DNA of 64,000 nucleotides from Mesodorylaimus sp. YZB2_4 (GCA_030248295.1 JASANH010000815.1:24276-88275), one strand, 5' to 3'. Shown: positions 12,573 through 25,800, numbered from the stretch's first letter. Numbers and translations are program-made. Notes: generated by a model not told the origin, from the sequence alone.

Positions 12573-14760
12573 TCAATTCATATGGTAATCCATGAAACAG
12601 TTTTGGTCTTTCTTGAAACATAAAGCGACGTTGCACTTTGAGCAATACACCGAAGTCCTGACGTCCAAATCTATGCCTCGGTTAGCATTCCTTTCTTTGC
12701 AATTCTCGCATCGTGCTCGGCAATCGCGCGTCACTGGCCACCAGCATCGGCCGACCCACCGACCCGGCCGACCCACCCCCGGGTCGGGTCCGCGACCCGA
12801 CCCAGCCTCTGGGTCGGCCGGGTCGGTTGAATTTTGAATTCCCGCCATATACTAACCGCCTACTGCAGTCGAGGCCTGGGCTACTAGAAAATAGATACTA
12901 CATTGTATTTTTTGCGATGCAATTGAAATATTGTTGGTTTTGATACATTTCGTTTCTCAAAGAAATGCAATGCGATGACACTTTAGCATATTTCGATTGA
13001 TTATGGTAAAGGGTAAAGCGCCCAAATCCGGAACATCTATGCCCCAAGTCTTCTCAGTGTCTCAAAATTAGGAAGAGAGCGATGTATTTTGAATTTTGTT
13101 TGACTTTGCAGAATCCCCCGCGGCTAAATGGTTCTAAATTTCGCTTAAAGCTCAGCTCAACACTCGAGAAAGGTATTCTTAAAAAAAGCGCACTCATTCC
13201 GCTTTAGGCTCGCTTCGGTCCTAATTAGGAACCACCAAAAGGTTTGTGGGATTTGGTCGATCAAAGGAATAGATTCGAGCGTAATTCTACTTTTTTTTAA
13301 ACTGAGTGAAGCAACACCGTTTCTGCCTTGTTCCTTGGCCTTGTCCCTCCTTGGTGCAATCTAGGTGTTCTGGCTCAGGAACCGTTTCGGATTAGGTCAC
13401 TTTACCCTATCATCGCCCATCTATGCGATAACAAAAAATTTTTTTCGAAATCTTGCGTGATTCTATGTATAGATTTCAAAGATTTCAAATCATGCACTTT
13501 GGGTTGGGTCGGGTCGGGTCGGGTCGGTCAGGTCGGGTCGGGTCGGGCCGACCCAGGATCTGGGTCGGGCCGGGTCGGGTCGGAAGTGTTAGGCCTGGGT
13601 CGGCCGATGCTGGTCTGGCCAATGATCGAATTTGTCGAGCCGGCGTTCAGCTGGTGGTGGCAAGTTCGCACAAGCCGCACCCGAACCGACCGACGTCGAG
13701 CCGCGACGATCAGCTGCTGGAATCAAGAAGGAGGACACGACAGCTTGAATAAATTCCTTCAATGATATTGGACGCGCATGCTCATCGTCGTCCAGCTGGC
13801 CTTGCGAATGGTGCATGAAGTCATGGCGATACAAAACGCACGCATTGCGAACTGATAAGTTGATCAAATATTGGAAAATGTACGTGTAAGGCCTAAGAAA
13901 AAATACGTACAATACTTGCATTTGATCAGCGAATGATCGATCAATGATCTAGAACGAGTCTGATCAATCAATGATCGATCACACTCTTTCTGATCAGTCA
14001 TTGAATAGCATACCTGCTGCATTTCAATCCTTTATGCGCGCGTTCTCGAAAAAAGTCGCACAAATTAACGCCGCCCATGTTAACATTATACTTGGCAATC
14101 GCGGCCGGGCGACGAACAGTTATTCCCTGAAATTCCCCATCGATTTTTGCACGCCGCTTGCATTCTTCCACCAGAGTGCAACCAACAAACGTCGAGATGA
14201 CGTGCAGAAATTCCGAATCGAATTACGTGACCAACACCAGTGTGCCATCATCCGACATAACCTCGTCCATTGCGCCACGTCCAAGTGCCTTCAGATTCGA
14301 GTCCGATTTCAAGAAGATTCTTCCTTTTTTGATCAATTCCTTCCCTTTCTTATCATCTTTTGGTGCCCCTGCGCCATTCGTACGATTCACCAAAATGGCA
14401 CCTAAATAAAAGGGAAGGATTAGTAAATAGATACTTTTTCTTCTGTCAGAATCCCGTTTCCCCTAATTATATATCTCGATGACCTTACCGATATAGTGGT
14501 CAAAATCGCGCCTCGTGGTCGTCAAAATCGTCAAAATCGTGGTCACGCCTCAAAATCGAACGGGCCAACTGCGGTCCACTAAAGTAGCGATCAGCATAAA
14601 TGATGAATCCTTGATCGCGTGGCAGCTCCAGCAATACCTTCCAAACTGCGTGGCCAAACAATAGCTTCCAAACTCGATGTCATCATCATGGCTGTTCCCC
14701 AAAAGATGCTTGCCCGACGCACGAATCGCTTTTTGTAAGTCCTCGTCGATTGCCAACTAA
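12573..14760 (-). pseudogene. piggyBac-like (PGBD) transposase, interrupted
   Basis: Reading the minus strand from 14.7 kb downward: a segment at about 14660-14520 with GFIIYADRYFSG matches the PGBD pattern around a catalytic Asp. An exon at 14402-14014 runs NRTNGAG-APKDD, LGRGAMDEV, ISTFVG and NMGGVNLCD, the familiar PGBD order, but contains an in-frame TAA near VLVT. After a 121-bp intron, an exon at 13892-13614 carries YLINLSVRNACVLYRHD. A Cys-rich C-terminal finger at 12740-12573 has CENC, CSKC, LC, C and H, ending in TGA. The last two coding pieces are separated by the insertion at 12741-13613. The family catalyses cut-and-paste transposition at TTAA. The stop codon and the insertion make this copy inactive. 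The N-terminus was not found. Confidence 0.75.
12741..13613. mobile_element. hAT-like non-autonomous element E1 inside piggyBac-like gene
   Basis: Both ends begin CCAGCATCGGCCGACCCA (18 identical bases, inverted). Subterminal regions are arrays of GGGTCGGGTC/GACCCGACCC, with the strand sense mirrored at the two ends. Flanks ACTGGCCA and TCTGGCCA match 7 of 8, consistent with the 8-bp duplication of hAT elements. The boundaries gain support because piggyBac coding stops at one edge and resumes in the conserved Cys-rich tail at the other. No transposase is encoded, so movement would need an enzyme in trans. Confidence 0.75.
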
Positions 14761-16784
14761 TCAACAGTGTCCGCCGCATTTAGTTTTCTTCTTTCCCTAC
14801 ACGCAAAAAATAGGCACTTAGTTTAGTTGTGAGCTAGCTAACCACCTCTGGGGCAAATCTATCCCACGATTTCGATTATTTATTGCTCGACATAGAAACT
14901 TACCGTTTTTCAATTTCCAAGCCTTCTTCCAAGTCTACTGAATCGTTTCCACACATTTTTCTTGAAAACCAAAAAAGTTTTTATGTCTCGACCATAATTT
15001 TGAAAAATTCGATAAAAATCGATCAGATCACAAACTTCAAGCCTCAGAAATGGTGTAGTATCGTTTCGTTTCCGCTGATTTCGCGCTTTAAGCAGACATT
15101 CAGCGTGGTTGTTATAAGTGATTATACGCGACAAGTGTGCGCGCGGGTATTTTAAAACGGCCATTGAAGCATTTGGCCAAAACTGCCCCACTGATCGTCG
15201 TGCATTGGGGGCAACCTGCCCGTTGGCGATCCTAGGCTTTTACGAATACTGATGTTTTAAAGTGTTCTTGTTGTCTTTGTGACTTAGGGGAATCAATTAC
15301 CTTCGAAATTCATGGCCACATGTGCTTTGCTCATACCCAGCGTTTTTGCTTGAATTTACTTTTTGCCATTATTTACTTGAAAAAATGGCAGAGTGAACCC
15401 GCGGATTTTGTGTCCTAGCCATTCTTTAAGTTCACTTTGACTTGCGCGGTCAGGCAAGACGGGGTGATGAGGAGTCATGGCCGGATCGGATGGGGTTTCG
15501 CATCGGATCATGTGAAATACTTGTAATTTTTTGAACAATGAATAACGCATCAACTTTTTTCAAAAGCCCGCTCCCCATGATTAACAGCAATTTTTATTAG
15601 CACGGCGCCATGGCTATAGCAACGCCCCTCCAAGGCTTTGCCACACATCTCATCATGGATCACTGTACTTCACAAGCTGAGAATGTAAAGCAGATCCATA
15701 CTCCATAAATGACTGCTTGAGACAGGCAAGAAAATTTTTTGTGCGTTGGGACAAAGATATTAGAGGCGTGGACATTTTAGGACGCGAAAGAGAACTGGGC
15801 AATCAGGCAGATGGCACAAATTTGCTGACTGGATGTTCTAAATCGATAGAACGATTTTTCCATGCCTACGATATGTCTAAACGAGCGTCAGGTGCAACAC
15901 TGAAACCAGCGAAGACCGGCGGGGCTAGGAAAGGAGCAATGCATTTTGTTGTTGATAAACTGAAAACATATGGACTTTCGATTTGCAGGGATGGAATGGA
16001 AATAGCCGAAAACTAGGCATGTGTCAGAGATCACATCGGTGGACCCAGGAAAAATTCCGACCTCAGAAATTTTATATTCCGGCAGAATATCTGTGGCCAA
16101 CACCTGCTGTTTATCAAAGCTGTGGTACTTGGCATCAATGATTGGACCAGAAGCTAACTTGCAAAGGTTCATCAAAAGGAAAATTGACAGTTATCTCTAG
16201 CACCCAGTAAACGTAAATGTGGTGAATATACTAGTGTTGAAGAGGACCAAGGAAGGAGCAGGAAATCCTGGGCTATCCGAATGTAGGGATGACAATCTGG
16301 GCTTTCAGAATAATGCTGCTTATACGGAGGTCTGAAGCGTGGAAAAAAATTTGTCTGTAGCTACTTATGATTTTATTGTTGGCATAGTCAGGACTCGTGG
16401 ACCTGCGCGAGTCAGCTGAATAAGGATACCAGAAAAGCTGAATTAGCTGCTAAGTTTGAGGTTCTAACTCAGCATACAATAGGGCTCGAATAGGTGTTGA
16501 CTTGGCAAATCAAAAATATGAAAACCAAACTCATTTGTAACCACTTTGTCGATAAAAAACTATCGAAGACAACTGGGCCCCAACAATAATAATGGACTCG
16601 TAAGTTTAGGAGAACTGGGTATTTTGTGGTGCCTGCATTGATTCATGATCATGCCAACATCTGAAAAATGTTGAGAAAAAATCAATGGTTGTAGCCATAA
16701 CTTCAAACTATGTTATAAAAATGTATATTTCCACTTCTCACTCGCTAATATTTCTGTGGACTAACTCCAAAGTATTTGCAAAAT
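14761..16784. other. Stretch without a recognised gene
   Basis: It could include the missing N-terminal part of the piggyBac-like gene (minus strand), but no frame shows a motif I recognise. The open frame at 15717-16016 (+, 99 aa) and the opposing one at 15888-16175 have no family resemblance I can name. Confidence 0.4.
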
Positions 16785-16946
16785 CAGAGTCATCCATGTT
16801 TTCTCTGTTCTCAAATAATAATGACGATAAGATGGCTTGTAACTCTAATTGTGAGCAGGAATAAAGAAGCATCAATGCAGAATATTGATCCCATCTCATT
16901 TATTACACTACACTGGGGTTGGAGAAAAATTTTAATAGTTAGTTGT
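16785..16946. repeat. Dispersed repeat, copy 2 of 2
   Basis: Direct-orientation relative of 11662-11838, sharing the same word order (CAGAGTCATC, ATGTTTTCTCTG, AATAATAATGA, CATCTCAT, ATAGTTAGTTGT). No coding potential. Confidence 0.6.
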
Positions 16947-17629
16947 TTACATAAAGTTTTCTAAACACCATTGGTCCAAATTTTCGGATGGTGATTTTTT
17001 GGATCGGTTATCCGATCCGGCCGTGATTGGGGAGCAGTGAGGATGTTAGGTAAATTGCGTGGGTAGGATATTTGAAAACAGTGCGTCCAAAGGGGAAGAA
17101 TGATGCAGAGCATTTTCTCTTGCAAAGATTGCCTTTCTGAAGACAGGAAAAAAATGCAATCAAGAATAATAATTTAGCCGGGCATGTGGCTGGCATGGTC
17201 AAATTAGTTTTGCAAAATATACGACCGAATACTCGAATGTTGAGTGGTTGAGGGCTTTCAGTTTTGTTCCATTTCCACAATACAATCGTTCCATCATTGC
17301 ATAATGAAATGCATAATCCGGCTACGTCTTTACGTGGCGGAAAATATTTTGAACTAGAAATCAAGATGGGCATTTATTGCGTTGACTCAGAGTCAGGCAA
17401 GTTTCAGAGTTTTCAAAAACTTGAAATTAAGATACAGTAAACTGCAAAGAATAAAAATAATTCGGCGTTCCATACTGTAAAACCAAGCTTTTCTTTCTTT
17501 CTCTACATGATTTTCTTTCATATTAGAGAATTCTTATTTTCCATGAGAAGTGTGCAGCCTAAGCGATACGCAGAACACAATACTTGCAGATGAGCCAGCA
17601 GTGTACTGTAAGCTTATGAACCACTACAG

Positions 17630-20263
17630 CAGCATCCGAAACCTAGCGCTCGGCCAGAGGGGGGTCTAACTTTTTTGGGGCCTTAAAAGGGGGGTCCAAG
17701 AAGCAAAAAACACAAATTTTTTACCAATGCGTTATAAACTTGTTTCATTAATAAGGTTCTCACACGGCGCCTGAGATGATTTTTCAAACCCCAGGCAAAA
17801 ATTAAAATTTTCCTAATGTCTTAACTTAACACCTCGAAATGCAACCTTTAACATGGTTCCAATCACCCTCAAAAACCTCAGAAACCTCAGAAAACTCCTC
17901 AAATTTTAAGGTGCTCCTCAAAATCCTCAAAACCTACTCAACTTACAAGAAATTTCTTGAATCTCCTCAAAAATCAGAAAGTGTGATTGCTGGAAAGCGG
18001 ACCGCACCAGGTACTAATGGCACGACAATAGAAAGCAAGGCACTTTTGCTGTTTGGTCCCCAGCATACAACAGGTTAGCTGGCCCGATTTGCTTAGGCTG
18101 GTACTAGGCTAAGGCTAAAGCTTCGGCTGGCATATGACACCAGGCTTAGGCTTAGTCTGGTATAAGACTTAAGCTTGAGGTGATATTTAGCTTCAGCCTG
18201 CCTTATACCAGCCTTCGCCTGGGGGATCAAACGGCAGAAGCACTGAAAGCAGATAGCATAATTGCAAATAAACCAGTCAGGAGTCCAATAGCTCCACAAT
18301 ATCCTTCTTATGGCAAAGCGCTGTCTTTGAAATCGAAAGCGATTAAAAAACCTTTGTAATTCCATTGTCAAGCAGAATTGCTGGCTATTCTTGCAATAGG
18401 TGTGCTGAGCGAGAATTTTTATTTGGTCCATTAATCAGCCGATGAAATTAGGAATGATATGTTTCGCTCATTTTTCAGAAAAATTTCTAAAAGTGTCAAT
18501 AGAAATTTCTGCTATGCTTACCAAAAAACTTCGCATAAGTGCAACTCTTTTCAAAAAATGTTTTTGAACTTTGCATCATTGCAACTTTGTCCAATGGTAA
18601 GTCTTTTTGGCGTCTGAAGCGGCTGCAATTATCCGAGGTCGACTGTATATAAGTATATGCATAAGCACGCCAGGTACACTCTGGTCCATCGAATCATATC
18701 TCGCTAGAGGAAGCAGAAGATATTGGCTCATCATCGTTCATTATCGTTCGATGAGATGATAAGTTCAGAGGCTGACAGCAGTAGCGATGAATAGGCAATG
18801 GCTGGGGGGGGGGGGCAATCAGCTAAAATCGATAACAATAGTGGCACCGATATTGTTAGCCTAGGCCCACCATGCTGGACATTTATAGAGACTGCAAATG
18901 TACTCATCAATTAAGCTTACTGTACTGTATACATATTGATTGAAAATCGGCCTAAGAAAAAGTCATAAACCAGGATGACTAAAAATTGTGCTTTAGTGAG
19001 GAAAATAAGCTCATAGGCAAAACACAGAAAAATACAAAAAATCCTGAGTCCAAAAAAGTGATCCCAACCTATCCCTGCTGATCGTGAGTTTGATGCATTC
19101 AGGTGCTCGCCTTTGTTTTCTTGAGCATAATGATGAGATGGTTGGGGATGAGGGTATGGCCGTCAGTGAGAAAATATACTGTACGAGTCAGTTTGTAAAG
19201 TATAGCAAAGTCATTTGTCAGCGTACAAAACCTCCTCAAAACTTTCCAAACTCCCTCCTCAAACTCATCAAAACCTCCTCAAATTCTGGTCTTGCAAGGT
19301 GCTGGGAACCATGTTAAAGTTTTCCCTGATTTCGGCTAAAAGATTCTTTTCCCCCCTGATTTTTCGATGTTTCGTAGACGAAAATCAAAATTATTCTCTG
19401 AATTTCTACGACTTGAACCCTGGAGTGCAAGTTTTTAGTTTTTGCTGATTTTGACTCAAAGATTCTCTTTTCCCTGATTTTTGCAGGTTTTTCGCACTGT
19501 TTTCAAACTGTTTTTAAGGTTTTCAAACCGGAACCAACCCTGCTCAGCCTGAGCCCTGTGATCGTACTGCACTCCATTGCTTTCACACACTGTTTGGGGG
19601 CAGCAATATTCAATCGACAGAGAAGGTCTCACGTTGGTTGCAGCATCCCCGTTTTCTAGCAGGGGCACAAGTTTTAAGTCTAACAGTCTGGCCTGCACTG
19701 GAGTTCAGTCCTCTTTGATAATGTTGTTACAGCTCCTTGAATATCGGTTATTCCGCGAAAGCAAAACTCAATGAGAGGCGTCTCGCGCAAACTTCTCACT
19801 GCGCTAGCCAAGTTTACCTCCCGACTGTCATGAGGTTCTTGCACCTAAACATCAGTTGGGGCAGAAAATTTAAAAATATTTGATTATCAGCGAGCTGACT
19901 CCTAAAGTTACCGAGCAGCCTCTGTTCGCTGATTTTTCTTTACTTCGAGAATGTGACGTGTGCTTTATGGCTTGACCCTGTATACTTGCACCCTTGGTCC
20001 AGACCCAGCCGCGCCAAAAGTCGCGGCTGGGTCAGGATTGCGGTGGGGCTCACCAACTTTTGGCTCATCGAGGTTAGGGGAGGGGAGGGGGGTGGGATTT
20101 CCTCAGCTTTCCAATCGGGGGTCGCTAATTTTTGGCTTGTCTAGAGGGGGGGGGGGGGGGGTCAGACCCGTTTATCAAAATTTTAACATTACAAAATTGA
20201 CAATTTGTCTAGCGTAGAGGGGGGTCACGGGGGCTACACCCCCCCCCCCCGTTTCGGATGCTG
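17630..20263. mobile_element. hAT-like non-autonomous element E2 (2634 bp) with perfect 8-bp target duplication
   Basis: The left end reads CAGCATCCGAAAC and the right end is its reverse complement (GTTTCGGATGCTG). The flanks are both CACTACAG (17622-17629 and 20264-20271), a perfect 8-bp target duplication. Subterminal DNA is rich in GGGGGGTC-type words (17656-17700 and 20150-20250). The interior holds CCTCAAAA-type tandem words at 17869-17980 and again at 19225-19290, plus a possible pogo-type inverted-repeat end near 18619-18645. No transposase ORF is evident. The ends resemble E1 and E3. Confidence 0.8.
18076..18232. repeat. Degenerate GCTTAGGCTGGTAT-type tandem repeat
   Basis: Words such as CTTAGGCTGGTA, AGGCTAAGG, CTTAGTCTGGTAT and TTCAGCCTG recur in direct and inverted sense over about 150 bp. 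Non-coding; lies inside element E2. Confidence 0.45.
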
Positions 20264-20271
20264 CACTACAG

Positions 20272-21380
20272 TATCCATGAGGAGGCGAAAACCCGTGACT
20301 CTGATTTTTGTAATCACATTCCTTCCGACCTGAGTGACTGAACCGCGAATATATTGCTTCTTTCCTTCACAAATAATCAAGAATTCACCTTTCGACATCA
20401 TTCTTTGTTCGCCTTCAACAGTATTCGCTGGAAATATTCATTATTACGCGACGAAACTCAAATATCCTGCCGCTCCTTGCAATAAATGTATTCACTCATT
20501 CAGTTCCCCAAAATCGAAACCGCGAATCCCGAAACTTGCGGCAAATATTCCCCGCACTTCAATTTCATGTAGAGCAGATGAAATTTTGTCAGGAAGGCCT
20601 AATTAAGAAGGAGTTGAGTCAATCAGAAAATTAGCATGTTCGTATTACCTTGTGCGACTAGAAAGTGTACTCGGATCAATGACAGAGTCCAGTGTAATTT
20701 TTTCGCTCTTTCATTTCGCCAATGCTCATTGAAATCCGACGAAGAGTAATAGAGATGTTCAATGATTTGTAAATTTTGAAAGACAGTATTTTGGGCACTT
20801 TACACTGGCTGACACTTTACACTTTGGTGCACCGGACAATCCGCCCCTCGTATTTGATGAGGACGCTGTTGCTGCGAGGGCAGGTGCTTTCTTATTTTGC
20901 ATAGCGCTTGGGCGCGTAAATGGACATCACAGGCTCGCCGGTCTCATTGTCAATAGTAAGTTATAGTTCATGGCTTCATGCGCGCCTGGACCGTGCCAGG
21001 TTCGATGTAGTGTAGGGCCGTATCGGCGTAAATGAAAACAAGAGCTCACTCTCAGAACACAGTTCATACTCAGGGAAAGTGTTGGAGCAAATTTTCCCAA
21101 AATAAAGTAAAATCACATGAAAAGTCATGGCTGTACACACAGAGCATTTTGTTACCCTCCACACCATAATCGACTCAGGTACCCTCATTGAACGAGTCTG
21201 TCGTTATGCTAACGGCATAGGACGAATGTTCCATAAAACATTGCTAAAGAAACATACAATTCTATACATGTTGCGCTATACAATCCCACGATCTTGCTGC
21301 CACATTTGCTACATTGTCGATCCCATGGCGCGAAATTCAAATTTCAAATTGCAAAGACAGAAAGACAAAGCACAAAAAAT
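20272..21380. other. Stretch without a recognised gene
   Basis: This is the downstream flank of the minus-strand GPCR and presumably includes its 3' untranslated region. I see no coding family, tRNA or repeat. Confidence 0.45.
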
Positions 21381-22823
21381 TCAGAAAAATCGATTATGTT
21401 TCGCGGATGAAGCAATGACAGTATATTGAGACGATGATCTGCTGGTTGAGCCCCCAGCCGCGCCATGATGATGGTGGCCAGATGAGGGATGCGCGTGCCG
21501 GTTCGTATTTCGACGGCACGCGCAGCATACAGATTCGCAAAATGCGCGTATGCTTTTACGAAATTCAGGATTCATTGTTATATAAATTAATATTTTCCAA
21601 TTTCCACCACCGATAGCTAACCAAAGTAAGCAAAAATGTAATGGTTTTGAGTGTAAATCGTGTCTAAACAATGTTTCGTATGCCCTGAGCGCAAACCACG
21701 GCAACCAAGAGACGACGAATGTTAGAATAACAAAGAATGTCATCATATACGAAGGATCGGTTTCTAATAATGCTTTTTGATTATCTTCTAAATCGTCTGG
21801 ATTTTGTAGTTTTCGTAAAATGAATAAATACGAATGTACGACGCTGACTAAACTAGGCACGATGACTAAGACGCCCAGTGTGACCGAATATGGAGCCATA
21901 GCTCCCCAATCCAAAATGCAGACGAACGCTTCGTGATAATAACGCGCTTGCATTTCACCGAATAATGTCGGACAAGATAACAAGGCCGACGTGACCCAAG
22001 TGAACACGATCCAGCATTTGCAACGAGTGAAAGTCTGCTCGACCTCGTAGCGCGATGGTTTGTTGAGTGCCGCGTATCGATCGACCCCGATCCACATGAA
22101 CACGTAGACGGTCGTACTCCAAAGGGTTATCTCCAAGTAAGCCTGTATTTTCCACAGCGTCCTGTTATGAGCATATTCCCATCCGTCGTCCAACGCCGAG
22201 TAGAAGGCCAGCGGGGTGATCAGGGTCCCGATCAACAGGTCGGTGATGGCCAACGAGAGCAAGTAGTGTCCGATCACGTCCTTCAGTGTCTCCGATGTGA
22301 CTATTGCGATTATGGTCAGTAGGCTGGTCGCAATGAGCAAGACTGTGATAAGTAGGATTACACTGGCGTACGACAACTTCTCGCCAGTTATGGGTAAGCC
22401 GAACATGGTGAATAGAACGTCGGCCGTGTGAGGACCCGAAACCGACATGTCCGATGATTGACTGCTTACAACTGCAGCCGCTGATGGATCGTCGCCCGAA
22501 CCACTCGACACCATGTTTCCCTCCTTGAACACCACAGCACCCACCTCCGCTGCCGATCGTGTCCAGGAAGTCGCGCGGGCGATGGGTGATCGATGAGTGT
22601 GATCGGGCACCGATTGCAAAGTGGGGACTAGCTCGCGGCTGAAATACGACTCCGAGGCCTCGGACACGGATGGATCGTGACCCGGAAATATAGTATGCAC
22701 GGCCACCAAGACTGCGCTGAGAATGTTTGAGGAGCGAGTGCCGGTCGATGGATAGTCGCGGGATGCGGGCGGCGGGTAGCGCCAACTATCCAGCCATGGC
22801 GAAATGCGTTGTTGCATCGACAC
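21381..22823 (-). CDS. Orphan class A (rhodopsin-like) GPCR, intronless
   Basis: The 480-aa open frame has seven clear membrane segments: about residues 152-175, 186-210, 225-247, 269-289, 311-336, 360-381 and 395-416. TM3 ends in DRY (248-250), TM6 has SWLP (372-375) and TM7 reads GGNWKILIY instead of NPxxY. C-terminal Cys residues after helix 8 (CESVCCAC) are candidate palmitoylation sites, followed by a His/Ser-rich tail. The LNKPSRYEVEQT and TRCKCW loops look like a protostome orphan receptor group near GPR21/GPR52, but that placement is from memory. The first 100 or so residues are low in family character; Met104 or Met126 are plausible starts. Oddity: the usual TM3 Cys (3.25, near residue 224) is Trp, leaving ECL2 Cys302 unpaired. 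No frame breaks; stop TGA. Confidence 0.85.
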   Translation of the reverse strand: MSMQQRISPWLDSWRYPPPASRDYPSTGTRSSNILSAVLVAVHTIFPGHDPSVSEASESYFSRELVPTLQSVPDHTHRSPIARATSWTRSAAEVGAVVFKEGNMVSSGSGDDPSAAAVVSSQSSDMSVSGPHTADVLFTMFGLPITGEKLSYASVILLITVLLIATSLLTIIAIVTSETLKDVIGHYLLSLAITDLLIGTLITPLAFYSALDDGWEYAHNRTLWKIQAYLEITLWSTTVYVFMWIGVDRYAALNKPSRYEVEQTFTRCKCWIVFTWVTSALLSCPTLFGEMQARYYHEAFVCILDWGAMAPYSVTLGVLVIVPSLVSVVHSYLFILRKLQNPDDLEDNQKALLETDPSYMMTFFVILTFVVSWLPWFALRAYETLFRHDLHSKPLHFCLLWLAIGGGNWKILIYITMNPEFRKSIRAFCESVCCACRRNTNRHAHPSSGHHHHGAAGGSTSRSSSQYTVIASSAKHNRFF

Positions 22824-25800
22824 CGACCACGAGACGCCTAGCTCGGGAAAGATAAAGGATCACGAATATTTTACCAGCCTATAAAAGGTAGCCGTAAGTT
22901 ATCACGCAATCAGCTGATCTGCACATATCTGATTCCAACAGGGCAAAAATTTCAGAAAAGAACAAGCACATAGCTGTGTTCTCTATCTCTATCCAAATAC
23001 CCTTGAAGCACACACCCTCAAACACGGATTCAGACGTGAGACATTCACCACCAGTCGTTCATGAGGAAGGAACCATGAATGGCTCCGTGAAAATGTACGA
23101 AACTCAACAGGCAGAAAACAAGCTAATCCAATAAGCCACCCACATTCTAAATTGTTCTGAATTAATTTTTCGCTTTCAGAAAGAGCGCACTTTTTTTATC
23201 ACATTCCATTTTACCAAAATTCTTTTGACAATTTCAATTAAATGGGATTTTCTGGAAGCGCTAAAACCTATACCGCACTTACGCTTATTCGTCTTCAATC
23301 TCAGACTGGTCTTTTTTCAAATTTTTCTGCTCCTAATTATTGACGACAAGTAAAATTTTGAACCCGACTGCGACAAATACGTCAACAAGTTACTTGCTAA
23401 TGCGGCTTGTCCCAGTCCAAGACACCTCCCGCGGGGCAAAGAACGGACTCACTGCGAGAATCGTAGGCGTACAGACTTACCGTTTGGACTTTTCGAAAAA
23501 GACTGACTACGGAAAAGTCGAAAAGAAAATTTAATCTGTCAAAGTCGGAGACGAGAGTCAAAAAAACTTGGACTGGGTTTAAAATTTACTTTTAAACCTA
23601 TATTATCAAGACGAAGTAATTTAATTGACGCGTACTGCCTTGTCTTCGCTCACAGGTCAGACTTAAAGCCCAAATCTCATTTGGCTGTCAATTGACGAAA
23701 AAGTACAAAAACAAAAAAAACCAAGGTCGATCACAAAATCGATCCATTTTCAAGAAAACCAAATAACATCCCCTTTAGTCACTAGTGCAGTAGATGTTTC
23801 GGGACAGTGCCGTAAAGAGTATTTTGCGCTTTCACAGATAAACCTGTAGGCTAGAATTTGTTATTCCGATTGGGAATGACATGAAGTAAAAGGATACAAT
23901 TATCAAGGAGTGATTTTTAGCCAAAACGCATCTTAGGGCGAGAGAACTTGGGCAATCTGTTCAGTAATGTAATTGTCCACCCGGCAAACGCATCAGATTA
24001 GCTGAGCTGATATGGAAGAAGCTGCCTGCGCATAAACAGGGGCCATCTCCAAATCTACAGTGCTTCATGCCTTCAGGGAAACATAGTACAATAGGAAATA
24101 TGCAGTATAACTCATCAAAAGGGGGCCAGTTAAATATTTTGTTGATGCGGGCCTTTGCACATGACTTTTAGCCCGCTGTGCAGTGCATTCTTTACAGTGC
24201 AACGCAGCAATCCATCATAGAGACCAGTTTACACAACAAATTGCAACGCGACTCTATCTCTTGATCATTATTGATTTTTCACCTGTGCCAGGTTTCCTTT
24301 ACGCCTAACTAGGAGCCTAGGCTGCCTGGGCGGGTTTGCGAAGGTTGTCATTTAGGAAAGTGCGACAACACGCTGGCCTGACACGCACGCTAGAATGGCA
24401 TTAGGGAGATATAAGGAATGCGTCCATTATCTAAAAGTATATAAACACACTTCTAAACTGGATGTACCGCCCATGGCTCACCTGAACCCACACTAAGCCT
24501 CAAACTCGCCTACGGTCAAAAATTGATTTTTTTCATTTTACTCTTCTCCTCTCTCTCTCCTTTCAAGGGCAGGAAAGGAAGAGGCGATTTTCTCTACTAA
24601 ACGCAGGTGGGTGCGACCGATGAACACGTCTATCACATGCCCCAATCGGATGCACCATTGGCGATCTCGATGCATGCATCGTTTAGTTCATCATTTTCTA
24701 ATTTATTATTCAGAACCGAAAATGTCCAGAACGAAGAGCCTAAAGCTAACTAAGCACTCTGCTTACATCTTAATTTAAAGTGCATAAAAATCCCCGCGAA
24801 CATCTTCCAATACCGAGCATGGACCATTAGGTTATAGTGGGTTTAGAAATGTCATATTTGCTGGAAAGTGATGCTTTAACAAAAAGTCCCACTTTAACGT
24901 TACTTGTAAAAACTTTTTCACAAATTGAATGCCTAAAAAGCCCTGCTGTTAGAAAAGGGGTCGGTAGTCGTATAGGCATGACTAGAAAGCTGGCTGATGA
25001 TTGATTCGTAATAACGGCCTAATTTACTTACGCATGTATCCTATGCATGATTGCAGGACGAGACGAAACGCGCCATGGGATTAGGAGAAGGCACAATAGT
25101 AGTGAGTAGGTTTTAACCACCGTTTCAGTGAAAACTAATTGCTGGAGTGAGCCAAAAAGGATGTATTATGGTCATGTGCACATGAGAATCTTACTCTGAA
25201 ACCTAGTAAGTTTACACTGGGTGGGTTAGTTTCCTGGAATTGAACACTTCTTTCTGGCATCATAGCTGTGCCACCACGTGGTTCAATATCTCGAATCGTA
25301 AGTCTCGGCTGTCTCGCTCGCGTACCCAACATTTCATCCATATTCCCTCCCTCCCACCTGTTTCCACCGTATCACAGCGTGTAATTCCCAGACCTTGCTC
25401 AGACAAAAATGAAATATGGGCCTATTAAAAAAATGAACGCAGATAACTTTCACTGGCGGCCTCATCGCTCTTGCGTGGTACAGATAGGCCAAAGAGGGCA
25501 AGGGCGATGCTCCCAGTGCACGCACCACATACATCAGCCCTTTGCCCTAAACACAGTCCTACTCAACCGAGTCAGCTTTTGATTCGAATTCAATTACAAG
25601 TTTTGTTTTCACTCAGAGAAAGCATAAAATGTTGATAAGCTGTCAGCGACCTGCGTGCCCCACTGATATGCTTATCAGGCTACGTGGTGCCTCAAACAAA
25701 AGGCTATCCAGTGTCAGAGTTAGGCAGTATCATGCAAGCACAATGCCTTTCAGTAAAGACAAAATCTGGAATGAATTAATGGATAATTTGAGCCATCTCA

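Noticed and set aside
12592..12943. Pro/Arg/Gly-rich ORFs at 12.6-12.9 kb
   Set aside because: Created by the GACCCG-rich subterminal repeat of element E1.
13498..13600. Satellite or telomere-like GGGTC array
   Set aside because: Arrays occur only as mirrored pairs just inside element ends with target duplications, so they are subterminal parts of transposons.
22165..22785. 206-aa minus-strand ORF
   Set aside because: It is an alternate-frame shadow of the intact GPCR, rich in His/Arg/Ser as expected for an out-of-frame reading.
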